NCBI GenBank assembly: GCA_905182155.1
Contig: CAJJAX010000009.1
Coordinates: forward strand, 1 to 64,000
DNA length: 64,000 nt
Direction: 5' to 3'
From: an uncultured Pseudomonadales bacterium
GTDB taxonomy: Bacteria > Pseudomonadota > Gammaproteobacteria > Pseudomonadales > Azotimanducaceae
Made by a program: the position numbers and the translations under genes. The notes beneath the pieces were generated by a model. The model was not told where the DNA came from. It saw only the letters and a list, made by a program, of their open reading frames with translations, and searched no databases. Positions 11,016 to 22,030 of this stretch are shown here, one piece after another; position 1 is the first letter of the stretch, and the number at the start of each line of letters is the position of its first letter.

Positions 11016-12206
11016 ATGACCCAAGATATCTACGTCGCCGCCGGCGTGCGATCCGCACTCGGGAATTTTGCCGGGACCCTCAAAGACAAACCCATGACCG
11101 AGCTGGCCTCGGAAATTGTGCAAAGTTGTATTAAACGATCGGGCACGGACGCGGCTGAATTTGATCACCTGGTGTTCACCGCAACCTGCCCAACCGACAA
11201 GGATTCGCTGTTCGCGGCCCGGGTGGTCGGGATGAAAAGTGGCCTGCCAGCAGAAGCCGGCGCGCTGGATGTGTCTCGCGCCTGCGCCAGTGGCCTGCAA
11301 GCCATCCTGGCGGCGGGCCAGCAGATCGCAACCGGCCACAGTCATTTGGCCATCGCGGCGGGTGCCGAAATGTTCAGCCGTGCGCCCTTTGCCGTGACAA
11401 CCAGCCGGTGGGGACAGGCCCGCGGTCATCAGCAGCTCGAAGATATGCTCGAGTGGTGCTATCGCTGCCCGTTTTCGCTCGAATACATGGGTGATACCGC
11501 AGAGAACCTCACCGAGAAATATGGCTACGAACGGGCACCGATGGATGAATATGCGCTGCAGAGCCAAGAACGCGCCTTGGCGGCGATTGACTCCGGATTT
11601 TTAGGACGCCAGATCCAACCGGTTATGGTGCCCAGCGGACGATCCCAAGTTGAGTTTGCGATCGATGAGTCGCCCAGAGCCGGACTTACCCTGGAAAAAC
11701 TGGCCAGCCTAAAGCCCGCCTTTAAGGAAAATGGCAAAGTGACCGCTGGCAACTCATCCGGGGTGACCGATGGCGCAGCCGCCATGGTGGTCGGCAGTTT
11801 AGATCGAATGCGTGCGTGCGGGGTTGCGCCTGTCGCGAAGATCGTTGATTGGACGGTGGTTGGCGTTGAGCCGAGCCTGATGGGTCATGGCCCAGTGCCC
11901 GCGATCTCGCAACTGCTCAAGCGAGTCGATCTTGGCATCAACGATATTGATTATTTCGAAATCAATGAAGCTTTCGCCGTGGTGAACTTGCATGCAGAAG
12001 CACAACTGGGCATCACCCGGGATCGGCACAATCTGTATGGTGGCGGCATCTCGGTTGGGCATCCGCCCGGTGTGACCGGGCTTCGAATGATGCTGAATGC
12101 AACCCAGCACTTACACGACACCGGCGGGCGTTATGCGATCCTGTCGATGTGTCTGGGCGCAGGCCAAGGCATGGCGATGCTGATTGAAAATGCGGCCGCG
12201 CTCTAA
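11016..12206 (+). CDS. acetyl-CoA C-acyltransferase (thiolase)
   Basis: DVSRACASGLQAILAAGQQIATGHSHLAIAAGAEMFS, NEAFAVVNLHAEAQLG, GGGISVGHPPGVTG, CLGAGQGMAMLIE. Confidence 0.93.
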   Translation: MTQDIYVAAGVRSALGNFAGTLKDKPMTELASEIVQSCIKRSGTDAAEFDHLVFTATCPTDKDSLFAARVVGMKSGLPAEAGALDVSRACASGLQAILAAGQQIATGHSHLAIAAGAEMFSRAPFAVTTSRWGQARGHQQLEDMLEWCYRCPFSLEYMGDTAENLTEKYGYERAPMDEYALQSQERALAAIDSGFLGRQIQPVMVPSGRSQVEFAIDESPRAGLTLEKLASLKPAFKENGKVTAGNSSGVTDGAAAMVVGSLDRMRACGVAPVAKIVDWTVVGVEPSLMGHGPVPAISQLLKRVDLGINDIDYFEINEAFAVVNLHAEAQLGITRDRHNLYGGGISVGHPPGVTGLRMMLNATQHLHDTGGRYAILSMCLGAGQGMAMLIENAAAL

Positions 12207-12230
12207 AACTGGCGAACGCTAAGCGGGCGG

Positions 12231-13586
12231 TTAATCGACCACCTCGTAACAAGGTTTTGCATTGTCGATCGGTAGCGTCAGACGCTTCTGGTCTACAAAG
12301 TCCTGTAAGAGTTCCGCCAGCGGCGTCATGATCTCTTTATCGCCGCGCAGTTGGAACGGGCCGTGGGCTTCGATTTGCGCCAACCCTTGCGCTTTGATGG
12401 AGCCTGCGACAATGCCGGAAAATGCTTTGCGTAACTCAAAGCTTAAGTCGGCCGCGGACTGCGCCCGAGTGAGATTGAGCGCCGCCATGGATTCATGAGT
12501 CGGCACGAACCGGGTTTGTAATGCTTCAGGCACCTCTAGAGACCAATTAAAGTAGTAGGCATCCCCTCGCGCTCGCCTGAATTTTCTCACTTTTCGAATG
12601 CCATCTAAAACCAGCTCGGCGGCGGCTTCGGCATCGCCGATCACAATGGTGTAGAGCGACCGGACCGACTCGCCGAGGGTTTGCACCAAAAAGGCATCGA
12701 TCTTTTCAAAATAAGTGCGCGCACTTTCGGGACCCGTAAAGATTAAGGGAAACGGCAATTGACGGTTGTGATCCCGCAGGAGTAAGCCCACCAAATAAAA
12801 TATTTCCTCAGCGGTGCCCACCCCGCCCGGGAACACCACAAAGGCGTGCCCAATCCGCACAAACGCCTCTAAGCGCATTTCGATATCGGGCAGGATCACC
12901 AGCTCGTTCACAATGGGGTTCGGCGGCTCGGCACCAATAATGCCAGGCTCCGAGATACCCAGATACCGACCGGTCTTAATACGCTGCTTGGCATGCCCAA
13001 TGGCAGCCCCCTTCATAGGGCCCTTCATGGCGCCATCACCGCAGCCAGTACAAATATCTAACCCGCGTAAGCCCATTTGATAGCCTACATCTTTGGTATA
13101 TTCGTATTCTCCCCTTGGGATACTGTGTCCGCCCCAACACACGACAACCTTGGGGGACGTATCCGTCTTCAACACATTGGCATTTCTGAGAATATCAAAT
13201 ACGCCGTGGGTGAAGCCATCACCGGGCGGGAGCTCGGTTTGTATATAGGCGTTCACATAGAGGATATCCCGGAGTACCGCGAACAAGTGTTCTCGGATGC
13301 CCGTCAATATTTTGCCGTTTACAAACGCCGTATCAGGCGCCTGCTTTAATTCCAATCGAATACCTCGGTCCTCTTGAAGCAATTCGATCTCAAAATCAGC
13401 AAAGGCTGCCAACATCCGACGCGGGTCCGCCGGGTCGGATCCGGTGTTGAGCACCGCCAGTGAGCAATTGCGATAGAGGTGATAAAGGCCGGTTTGGGAG
13501 CTGTCGAGCAATCGCGAGACTTCGCGCTTTGACAACACATCCAGCTGCCCCTTGGGACTCAATTTAATATTGACGCGCGCCATCAA
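12231..13586 (-). CDS. ppnN: pyrimidine/purine nucleotide 5'-monophosphate nucleosidase (LOG family, YgdH/PpnN)
   Basis: 451 aa; VVCWGGHSIPRGEYEYTKDVGYQMGLRGLDICTGCGDGAMKGPMKGAAIGHAKQR and FVVFPGGVGTAEEIFYL. Confidence 0.93.
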   Translation of the reverse strand: MMARVNIKLSPKGQLDVLSKREVSRLLDSSQTGLYHLYRNCSLAVLNTGSDPADPRRMLAAFADFEIELLQEDRGIRLELKQAPDTAFVNGKILTGIREHLFAVLRDILYVNAYIQTELPPGDGFTHGVFDILRNANVLKTDTSPKVVVCWGGHSIPRGEYEYTKDVGYQMGLRGLDICTGCGDGAMKGPMKGAAIGHAKQRIKTGRYLGISEPGIIGAEPPNPIVNELVILPDIEMRLEAFVRIGHAFVVFPGGVGTAEEIFYLVGLLLRDHNRQLPFPLIFTGPESARTYFEKIDAFLVQTLGESVRSLYTIVIGDAEAAAELVLDGIRKVRKFRRARGDAYYFNWSLEVPEALQTRFVPTHESMAALNLTRAQSAADLSFELRKAFSGIVAGSIKAQGLAQIEAHGPFQLRGDKEIMTPLAELLQDFVDQKRLTLPIDNAKPCYEVVD

Positions 13587-13606
13587 GACTCCTTATCCAC
13601 GGTGAC

Positions 13607-15262
13607 CTAATCCTGCCTGGTGTAAACCACCTGGCCGTTCATTACGGTCTTAAGCACTTTGGTTTGAAGAATCTCTGCGACTGGGATCGTCATAATGTCC
13701 CGATCCAAAACCACGAAATCAGCGACCATTCCCGGCGCGAGGGTGCCTTTGAAATTTTCTTCAAAGGCGCCAAAAGCCGGGTTGATTGTATCCGCCTGCA
13801 GGGCCTCAATGCGCGTTATCTTTTGCTCAGGCTCAAACCCGCCCTCTGGCGCGCCCTGTAGGGTCATTCGCGTCACCAAAGCATAAAAGGATGCAAAGGG
13901 GTCCGCCGGTTCAACCGGTACATCCGTGCCATTCACTAAGACCGCGCCGGAGTCGATCAAACTACGCCACATATAGGCGCCCGATTCAATGCGTGCCGCA
14001 CCCAACCGGTCGATGGCCCAAGGCCGGTCTGAACTCATATGAATGCCCTGAACGGATGGGATGATGCCCAAGCGCGCGAACCTCGGAATATCGCTGGGGT
14101 GAATATGTTGCGCGTGTTCAACCCGAAACCGAACGCCGCGGTCGCGCCCATCAAACAAGGCCTCAAAAATATCCAACACTTCGCGATTGGCGCGATCACC
14201 AATGGCATGAATCGCGATTTGAAAGCCATTGCGATAAGCCAAATGACTGATATCCCGCATCTCACTAATGGGCATTGTGGGCAACCCACTGTGCCCTGCC
14301 CGATCGCGATAGGGCTCGAGCAGCCAAGCCCCTCTGGAACCTAACGCGCCGTCGGCCACCAATTTGATGCTGCGCACAGTGAGCAATCGATTGCCCGCAT
14401 TAATCATCGGCCCGCGCTGCATCCAATGAGCGACCATGTCCGGATCAGAGCCGGTAATCATGGCGTAAACTCGAGTCGTCAACGCCCCGGCATCTATAAA
14501 ATCCTGATACAGCTGAATGTCGGCTTGCGATACGCCGGCGTCTTGAAAACTGGTGATGCCCAGGCTCGCTAAGCTCGCCAGCGCCAACTGCAGGGCGCGC
14601 TGGCGCTGGGCAAGACTGAGCGTTGGGATGAATTTGGACACCAATCGCTGAGCGCGTTCGTTTAAGACCCCGGTTGGCTGCCCCTTAGCATCAAGAATGA
14701 TCTCGCCATCGCCGCCCACTTGAGTGCCCCCGGTAATGCCCGCAATCGCCAAGGCGTGATCGTTCACGAAGGCGGCGTGCCCACTGGCATGAACTAAAAA
14801 TACCGGGTTATCGGGGGAAACGGCGTTGAGGGCATCATTGGATTGAAACCCCTTGATCATCGCGGGCTGGGGCAACCATTTACTCTGGTGCCAGCCGCGA
14901 CCCAAGATCCATTCACCGGGTTGCGCCTGATCCACGGCGGCTGCGACCTGATCAACCAATTCATTCAGGTTTTTCGCCGTCGCAAGGTTTAAATTTAGCA
15001 GCGATTGACCATACCCCATGAGATGGCCATGGCCTTCGATTAGCCCTGGAATGACAACCTGGCCGGCTAAGTTAATGGTCTCATCCGGCTGGCAAGCCTC
15101 AAGATCAATTAAGCGGCCGCTGGATCCAACGCAGAGCCCAGAAGGGTGCGGGGCTGCCTCGTCCATAGCATGAATAAGGGCGCCCTCGTAAAGGGTATCA
15201 GCGCCGACGGAAGCAACAGAGCAAGCCAAAACGAGCGCGAGAAGTTGTTGGTGCTGCCTCAT
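13607..15262 (-). CDS. secreted amidohydrolase (YtcJ-like metal-dependent hydrolase)
   Basis: N-terminal signal peptide; VIPGLIEGHGHLMGYGQSL, FQIAIHAIGDRANREVLDIFE, RFRVEHAQHIHPSDIPRF. Confidence 0.9.
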   Translation of the reverse strand: MRQHQQLLALVLACSVASVGADTLYEGALIHAMDEAAPHPSGLCVGSSGRLIDLEACQPDETINLAGQVVIPGLIEGHGHLMGYGQSLLNLNLATAKNLNELVDQVAAAVDQAQPGEWILGRGWHQSKWLPQPAMIKGFQSNDALNAVSPDNPVFLVHASGHAAFVNDHALAIAGITGGTQVGGDGEIILDAKGQPTGVLNERAQRLVSKFIPTLSLAQRQRALQLALASLASLGITSFQDAGVSQADIQLYQDFIDAGALTTRVYAMITGSDPDMVAHWMQRGPMINAGNRLLTVRSIKLVADGALGSRGAWLLEPYRDRAGHSGLPTMPISEMRDISHLAYRNGFQIAIHAIGDRANREVLDIFEALFDGRDRGVRFRVEHAQHIHPSDIPRFARLGIIPSVQGIHMSSDRPWAIDRLGAARIESGAYMWRSLIDSGAVLVNGTDVPVEPADPFASFYALVTRMTLQGAPEGGFEPEQKITRIEALQADTINPAFGAFEENFKGTLAPGMVADFVVLDRDIMTIPVAEILQTKVLKTVMNGQVVYTRQD

Positions 15263-15500
15263 GATGTTGCCTCCTCATTGATCAAGTCCCATTCTCCCAC
15301 AAGCGGGTCACATGCGGCATCACTGATTATCCTGAGTGGTACGAATGTGAGGCTGATCTGCAAAGCGTTTTCAGCGCTGATCCGCCCTAAGCGCAGCGCC
15401 CAAGACCCGGCAAGATCGATTTAAGACCCCTCATCTCGTTTCATCGCTCGAGTTCGAAAAATCCTGTCTTGCACCCCGCAGGCCCTTGATGCCCCCTGCC

Positions 15501-16685
15501 TCAAATTGATTGCTGCGCGGACGATCTAACCGACGCGACCGTAAAACGGCTGCTAGCTGAGCCGCGCGGGTCCGGCAACTGACCGACTCGGTGGTAGTCG
15601 CCGCGATCCATCGCTTGACGAAAAGCTCGGATATTACCCCTCGGTTCACCTTGTCGACCCGAGGCGCCCAGCCCAAAGCCTTCAACCGTTGCGCCATAAG
15701 TGAGCGCTTGCATCCCAAGGCGATGCAGAAGTTTTGGGCTGGCCGCATCGATGATCTCGGGTAAGGTCGAGACGACCCAATTTTCTTGCTGGCGCATCCA
15801 GGGTTTAACGTTGCTCATGGTTGCCACAAAGCGCCGCTGATTGGTTCGGTTGACGCCGGCGCCATGCCACAACCGGCCATCAAACAACATAATCGTGCCA
15901 GCAGGCGCTTTGAGATTAATCGGCCTCGGCAAATCAGTTAGCGCGCCGCCGCTGCCGGCATTGATCAAATTCTGATGACTGCCAGGCATCACCAATGTAC
16001 CGCCATTGTCTGCGTCGACATCCTGTGGAATGAACATGGTATTCACAAGCGCGGGCGCGGCCTCGGTGACCCAAGGCAAGAGTGGGCCCTGATCGATATG
16101 CAATCCTTGCGGGTAGCCGCCTGGATCGGCGCCATTGGCTAAAAAACTATGGCAAATCCAGCCGTTCCCCAAGGTTTCATCCAACAGCGCTTCAATTAAA
16201 GGGCCTGCTTGAACATGCTCTGGGTCCTGTTCGATGCAACCTCTAAAACAATCCCCTTTATTAATCAGGCACGGCAAGTACTGGCCCGAGGGCGTCTGGT
16301 GCGCAACCCCCGCCGCGGCTTCGCCGCTTGCTTGTTCAAGCAGGCGAGTCAGAAACACCTGACATTGGGCTTTAGACAACCCATCCTCGATTAACGCGTA
16401 GCCCCATCGTCCAAAATCGCGCCGAAGCTGCTGGAAATCTTGTGTCGGCTGGGGCAGGTCAACCCCCTGCCAGTCCGGGTGATCGACCGCAGCAGCGGTT
16501 TCCCAATAATGATCGCCATCGGTCGGCAAGGGCGCGTTCAGTTTCGGCGGCCGCAGCCAGGGATAATCTTGAAACAGCGAGGCATAGGGTTCTTTACTGG
16601 CAATAAAATCAGCAAAAAGCGGCGTCCCCTGCGCCTTGGCAGCCAGCACTTCGGTTTCTAAAAACGCTTTAGGAACTTCCAACAT
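15501..16685 (-). CDS. phytanoyl-CoA dioxygenase family protein
   Basis: QGLHIDQGPLLPW...ADNGGTLVMPGSHQN...IMLFDGRLWHGAGVNRTNQRRF: HxD...H facial triad pattern of Fe(II)/2OG oxygenases. Confidence 0.85.
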   Translation of the reverse strand: MLEVPKAFLETEVLAAKAQGTPLFADFIASKEPYASLFQDYPWLRPPKLNAPLPTDGDHYWETAAAVDHPDWQGVDLPQPTQDFQQLRRDFGRWGYALIEDGLSKAQCQVFLTRLLEQASGEAAAGVAHQTPSGQYLPCLINKGDCFRGCIEQDPEHVQAGPLIEALLDETLGNGWICHSFLANGADPGGYPQGLHIDQGPLLPWVTEAAPALVNTMFIPQDVDADNGGTLVMPGSHQNLINAGSGGALTDLPRPINLKAPAGTIMLFDGRLWHGAGVNRTNQRRFVATMSNVKPWMRQQENWVVSTLPEIIDAASPKLLHRLGMQALTYGATVEGFGLGASGRQGEPRGNIRAFRQAMDRGDYHRVGQLPDPRGSASSRFTVASVRSSAQQSI

Positions 16686-16766
16686 TGGGTCCTCCTTTTA
16701 TGCGGTTCATTTTGATTGCCTTGGCCACACGGCAAAGGCTTGCCTAAAAACAGGCAATCCCAGTCG

Positions 16767-17186
16767 TTACAAATGGCCTTGCGCATTAAGCCTTTGGTGA
16801 TCAATCTTTGTGCAGCGATCCTGGATCACCTGAATGCGCTGGGCTTGGAGACTCGCCGCCACGTCTGGATGTTCGATCCCCAATTGCATCCAAAAACACA
16901 ATGGCTGCAGGTCGAGCGCATCCCGCTCAAAACCGGGCATCCGGTCACTGCGCTGAAACACATCGATCATATCAATGCGAATCGGCACACTTTTGAGATC
17001 TGGATAGCACGGCTCATCGAGGATCACGGTGTAATTCGGATTAACCGGGATCACCCGGTAAAACTGTTTTAGATACACGGCCACGCCAAAGCTTGCCTTG
17101 GCGGGATCCGGCGACAAGCCGACGATTGCGATGGTTCTCGTCGCCTGAAACAGGTGCGTCAGTTGCGCATCCAGTGCGGTTTGCAT
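16767..17186 (-). CDS. CoA-binding domain protein
   Basis: IAIVGLSPDPAKASFGVAVYLKQFYRVIPVNPNY; internal ATG (17186) preferred over the listed ORF start. Confidence 0.85.
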   Translation of the reverse strand: MQTALDAQLTHLFQATRTIAIVGLSPDPAKASFGVAVYLKQFYRVIPVNPNYTVILDEPCYPDLKSVPIRIDMIDVFQRSDRMPGFERDALDLQPLCFWMQLGIEHPDVAASLQAQRIQVIQDRCTKIDHQRLNAQGHL

Positions 17187-17190
17187 GACC

Positions 17191-17619
17191 CTACTCGGCT
17201 TTGGGTCGTCGCATCCAGCGACTACTTTGACTGACGTCTTCAATGGGCTCGCCTTGTTTGTGCCACCCGGTAAACCCTGCCTCCAAATGGGCGACATTGT
17301 TAAAGCCCATATTGGTTAAGGATTGCACCGCAAGCACGCTGCGACCGCCGCCGGCGCAAAACACCACGGTGCGCCGGTCCGCTTGAAAGTAGTCTCGGTA
17401 ATAGGGGCTGGCAGGGCTCGCCCAAAACTCAAGCATGCCGCGCGCGCAATGCACAGCCGTTGGGATTGAGCCTAAATCAATGAGTTCTTGAATTTCTCGA
17501 ATATCGATCAGCAATAAATCTGGGTTCGACAGCTGTTCGGCTTTGAGTTCATCGACGCTGAGATTGTTGATCTCGGATTTCAACGCGTTGGTGTGGGAAA
17601 AAATATCTTGAATGGTCAT
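17191..17619 (-). CDS. rhodanese-like domain protein
   Basis: LLIDIREIQELIDLGSIPTAVHCARGMLEF...VVFCAGGGRSVLAVQSLTNMGFNNVAHLEAGFTGW (active-site Cys loop); start at ATG 17619. Confidence 0.9.
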   Translation of the reverse strand: MTIQDIFSHTNALKSEINNLSVDELKAEQLSNPDLLLIDIREIQELIDLGSIPTAVHCARGMLEFWASPASPYYRDYFQADRRTVVFCAGGGRSVLAVQSLTNMGFNNVAHLEAGFTGWHKQGEPIEDVSQSSRWMRRPKAE

Positions 17620-17772
17620 CGCATGGCCTCTTTTAAAACGGTTGCACCCGGCCCTTGGGACCTTATCACAGTGCAAATTCCCCCCGCTAGCCTACGCCTC
17701 AAAGGATTGACGTACTTGCCCACGCAAGGTTCAATCTCGAAACAGCCTTTGCAACGCTCAGGGAGCACCATC

Positions 17773-18639
17773 ATGCAGATCGGACTATTTTCAACGTTTA
17801 TGTCACCCCTCGCGGATCCTGACATGATCCAAACGTTTGCGCAGAACATAGAGGCCATGGGCGTTGAGTCACTCTGGATGGGCGAGCACGTTGTCTTGTT
17901 CGACAAGACCTCTAACCCGTACCCAGGGAGTCGAGATGGCAAGTTGCCCGTGCCAGAAGGCGGCGGTATGCTCGACACGGTCGCAACCTTTGGGTTTATC
18001 GCCGGCTGCACGTCAACGCTTCGGCTCGGCACCGGTATTACCCTACTGCCCCAACGCAACCCCATTTATACCGCCAAAGAGTTCGCCACCCTAGATTGGT
18101 TGAGCCGAGGCCGAATTGATTTCGGGATTGGCGTTGGCTGGTGCCAAGAAGAGGTGGAAGCCTGCGGCTATTCCTTTCAGGATCGCGGCGCACGATGTGA
18201 TGAGTTTATCGAGGTGATCCAGCAACTCTGGACCGATCCGGTTGTTAATTTTGACGGCAAAAATATTCAACTCAAAGATTGCAGGATGGACCCAAAACCC
18301 ATTCAGGCGGGTGGCGTGCCGATGATTATCGGCGGTCATTCGCCCGCAGGTTTTAAAAGGGCTGCCAAGTATGGCGCTGGCTGGTATGGCTTTCAGCTGA
18401 ATCTAGTCCAAACCGAGGACATGAAAGGCGCTTTAACCCAGGCCCTACGAGACGCGGGACGCGGCTGGGACGACTTTGAGCTGATTATTACGCCGCCCTA
18501 TCAAATCACCCCAGATCTCGTTAAAGCCTACGAGGATTTGGGAGTCGATCGCTTAATCCTTCATCTTGGCAGCCAAAAACCAGACCGAATCGCTGAACGC
18601 TTAACGCTGGTATCGGATCTCATGAACGCCTTGGGTTAA
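17773..18639 (+). CDS. LLM class (luciferase-like) F420-dependent oxidoreductase
   Basis: MQIGLFSTFMSPLADPDMIQTFAQNIEAMGVESLWMGEHVVL..., RIDFGIGVGWCQEEVEACG, VPMIIGGHSPAGFKRAAKYGAGWYG; start chosen at ATG 17773. Confidence 0.92.
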   Translation: MQIGLFSTFMSPLADPDMIQTFAQNIEAMGVESLWMGEHVVLFDKTSNPYPGSRDGKLPVPEGGGMLDTVATFGFIAGCTSTLRLGTGITLLPQRNPIYTAKEFATLDWLSRGRIDFGIGVGWCQEEVEACGYSFQDRGARCDEFIEVIQQLWTDPVVNFDGKNIQLKDCRMDPKPIQAGGVPMIIGGHSPAGFKRAAKYGAGWYGFQLNLVQTEDMKGALTQALRDAGRGWDDFELIITPPYQITPDLVKAYEDLGVDRLILHLGSQKPDRIAERLTLVSDLMNALG

Positions 18640-18654
18640 GACGCCGCCACGAAC

Positions 18655-19479
18655 TCAAGCTCTGAGGTGATAAATAGCGCGCTGCCAGATGCTGGCCAGC
18701 GGCGCTTGGGTGGCCGCATCAAATAAATTGACGCGAACATCCGCAAACTGATGACCTTTCTTTTCAAACAGGTCCTCGACCGACATCTGAACCGCAACCT
18801 CGGTGTCTTCGGCAATGGCTGCAAAATTTTGATGACGGGTCTCAAGATGCACCCAAGGGTTCATGCGTGCATTGGCGGCAAACACCCAATTAGCGCAACT
18901 CAAGACGAACGATGTATTGGCCCATCCGAATGATTCGGCCGCAGCCCCATCAAACCGCAGCAACGCCGGCATAGCGGCCCCATTCGCAAAGTAACGCGCC
19001 ATGGGGTGTTGCCGTGACCAGTGGTAACGGGTTTCAAGGCCGCCCATTTGTTTGATGTGCGCAAAGGTTTCAGGCGTCGCGTTCGGCGGTGAATACCCAT
19101 CTGGCATCAAGACTTGATCCTGCCATTGCGGCCTTAATGTGGCCGCACCCGCATCAAGGCCCACTCGAGCTTTAGCGCAAACCTTGCCCGTGTCATCGAT
19201 CAGCTCTGCTTCAAAATGCCCGTCATCAAGTGATCCAACCACGACATCAAAGGGTGCCGCATGATAAACCGGATGCAGGATTTTGATTTCAGCCCAACCG
19301 CGATCTAAGAAGGCCTGACCCCAATGACTCACCGCAGGTTGCGTCAGATAGGCTGATAGCGTCACCCCGGGGACAAGCCCCCCCTTAAACCCATAGCGCT
19401 TGGCCATCTCATCACTGTGAATCTGATTTTGAGAATCGGGCGCCTGATTAAAAGCCAAGCCACTGAAGTTTAGGGTCAT
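18655..19479 (-). CDS. hypothetical protein, possibly hot-dog/MaoC-like
   Basis: 274 aa; HSDEMAKRYGFKGGLVPGVTLSAYL resembles the acyl dehydratase hot-dog helix region. Confidence 0.6.
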   Translation of the reverse strand: MTLNFSGLAFNQAPDSQNQIHSDEMAKRYGFKGGLVPGVTLSAYLTQPAVSHWGQAFLDRGWAEIKILHPVYHAAPFDVVVGSLDDGHFEAELIDDTGKVCAKARVGLDAGAATLRPQWQDQVLMPDGYSPPNATPETFAHIKQMGGLETRYHWSRQHPMARYFANGAAMPALLRFDGAAAESFGWANTSFVLSCANWVFAANARMNPWVHLETRHQNFAAIAEDTEVAVQMSVEDLFEKKGHQFADVRVNLFDAATQAPLASIWQRAIYHLRA

Positions 19480-19557
19480 GAGGGCAAACTCTTCTTTTGG
19501 TCCTCCCGCACGCTAATGCAATTCCCAAGGGCTGACAAGGCGTCTATGCTTGCACGC

Positions 19558-21152
19558 ATGGAAAAATTTGATTACGTCATTGTAGGGGCCGGTACCGCCG
19601 GATGTGTACTGGCCAACCGACTCAGCGCCAACCCGGCGCACCGGGTGCTCTTGATTGAGTCTGGCGGTCAGGACGACTATTTCTGGATCGATATCCCGGT
19701 CGGCTACCTCTACACCATCAACAACCCCCGTTGCGATAGTGAAAATTTTGTTTTAACTCACAATCGTCAAATTGGCTATGTGTTCCAAGATTTTGGGCGG
19801 CTCATCCTCAATCAATGCCATGATTTATATGCGCGGGCAGAAGAGCGACTACGACTATTGGCGTGACATGGGCAATTCAGGCTGGGGTTGGGATGATGTG
19901 CTTCCTTATTTCCGCCTCGGAGAACTATCAGCACGGGGCCGATGAATTTCATGGTGATCAGGGTGAACTCAGAGTTGAAGAGCGGCGCGTGAACTGGGAG
20001 ATTTTAGATGCCTGGCAGGAAGCCGCGGCGCAGACCGGCATACCCAAAATCAAAGAATTCAACACAGGCGACAATTTTGGCAACGCCTACTTCCAAATGA
20101 ATCAGCGTAAAGGGGTTCGTTGGAGCGCCAGCAAAGCGTTCCTCAGACCGATCCAACATCGCCCGAATTTGACCGTGATGACCCATACCCATGTTCAAAA
20201 ATTGGCGTTGGAAACCGATGCAAACGGGCCGCGCGCAACGGGGGTTTGGATTACAAAAGGTCGGGACGCACCAAGCCTTGTGACGGCAAGCCGTGAGGTC
20301 ATCCTCGCCGCCGGTGCGGTGGCGTCCCCGCAGATCCTACAATTGTCCGGTATCGGCGACCCGGCGTTGATGCAGCAATTGGGCCGAGACAGCGCGGTTG
20401 ATTTACCCGGCGTTGGGCAAAACCTACAGGACCATTTGCAAATTAGAAGCATTTATAAAGTTTCGAACACCACAACCCTAAACCCTCGAGTGAACTCACT
20501 CGTCGGCAAGGCGCTGATGGGCCTTGAATACCTGTTGTTCAAAACCGGGCCGCTCACCATGCCGCCCTCACAACTGGGTGCGTTTGCGAAAAGCGATGAG
20601 GCGCAGCCAACGCCCAATATGGAGTGGCACGTTCAACCCTTGTCGCTCGATCAATTCGGCTCGCCCCTACATCGTTTTAACGCCATTACGCCCTCGGTCT
20701 GCAACCTTAGGCCCGCCAGTCGCGGGGCCATCACGGCCCAAAGTCTTGATCCGCTTGCCGCGCCCAAAATCAATCTGAACTATTTATCCAACCCGGCCGA
20801 TGAAGCGGTCGCGCTTGCGGGCCTGAGGATGACCCGGCGCATCATGAAGGCCAAGGCGCTGGCTCGGTTTTTACCCGAAGAGTGGAAACCCGGACCCGAG
20901 CGGCAAAGTGATGCCGAACTGCTCGATGCCGCGCGCGATCTTGGCACGACAATTTTTCATCCTGTCGGCACCTGCAAAATGGGCTCGGATTCAGCGGCGG
21001 TGGTCGATGACCGGCTCATGGTTCATGGCTGCAAAGGGCTGCGGGTCATCGATGCCGCCATCATGCCGCTCATTACCTCCGGCAATACCAATGCCCCAAC
21101 AGTGATGATTGCAGAAAAAGGGGCACAATTTATTATTGAGGACGCGGGCTGA
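19558..21152 (+). CDS. GMC family FAD-dependent oxidoreductase, frameshifted at ~19740-19800
   Basis: [23 protein letters not shown] (FAD-binding) then frame change; continues [18 protein letters not shown] (in DNA from 19797) and ORF 19863..21152 with [12 protein letters not shown] and [14 protein letters not shown]. Confidence 0.92.
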
Positions 21153-21816
21153 GGATCGGTTTCGCTCGCTTGGCGACTTCTTTTTCAAATTTCTTCCGAG
21201 TGCGCTGATCAATCGGTAGCGCTAACAGTTTTAGCAGTTGATCTGGCGCCGGTGTTTGGTAGTTCGCTTGATAGACCGACAGCAGGGTATTGGCAGGCCC
21301 TGAATAGGCTTCAAGCCAACCTTCGTCGCCCGCTGCAACACTGCCCGGGCGAATCACCCGACAATAAAATCCGGGTCGTGCGGCTTTTTGAAACGCTTGA
21401 CCAAAACCCTTCTCGGGGATGGCCGCCGCTAAGATCCCACAGGGGATCCTGGGCGCTGAAACTTCTAGCGTTAAATTAGATAAGTGCACGCGGTCACCGA
21501 TGGCGAGTGCCGCCGCATCAAGCCCCCGGACCACCAAATTCTCACCGAACCCGCCCGGCGCAAAGGGTCGTCGATACTGGCGGGCCCAAAAGGCGTAATC
21601 TTCTTCGGTATAAACGTAGACCGCTTGGTCCACGCCACCATGATGACGATGATCGCAAACCGCGTCATGGTCTAATCCCAGATGGGTGACCGTGACGGGA
21701 TCCGCCATCCTTGCTTTAAAGATGCCCGTGGTCACCGACCGTTGCCCAACGGCGATCGTTTGCCGCGCGCCCACATGGACGCTCAAAACCGTAATCAAAG
21801 TTTTCCCCTTACTCAT
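21133..21816 (-). CDS. MOSC domain-containing protein
   Basis: HLGLDHDAVCDHRHHGGVDQAVYVYTEEDYAFWA...FGENLVVRGLDAAALAIGDRVHL. Confidence 0.92.
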   Translation of the reverse strand: MSKGKTLITVLSVHVGARQTIAVGQRSVTTGIFKARMADPVTVTHLGLDHDAVCDHRHHGGVDQAVYVYTEEDYAFWARQYRRPFAPGGFGENLVVRGLDAAALAIGDRVHLSNLTLEVSAPRIPCGILAAAIPEKGFGQAFQKAARPGFYCRVIRPGSVAAGDEGWLEAYSGPANTLLSVYQANYQTPAPDQLLKLLALPIDQRTRKKFEKEVAKRAKPILSPRPQ

Positions 21817-22030
21817 TGCGCAATCAGTTTACTCAAGCCCATGCTGAACCTAAACCCTCGCTGCGAGTCTGGAACGGATATGTGGAAGAAATAGAATATA
21901 TTACTGTCCATTAATTCTTTTTAATCCACCGTTCCAGCTTGCTACATTGCGCTCCCTGAACCACAACCATCTTGCGTTTTGCAGCTTGGTTGACTGATGA
22001 CCCAAACGAAAACCGTTTAAAGGACTTAAT

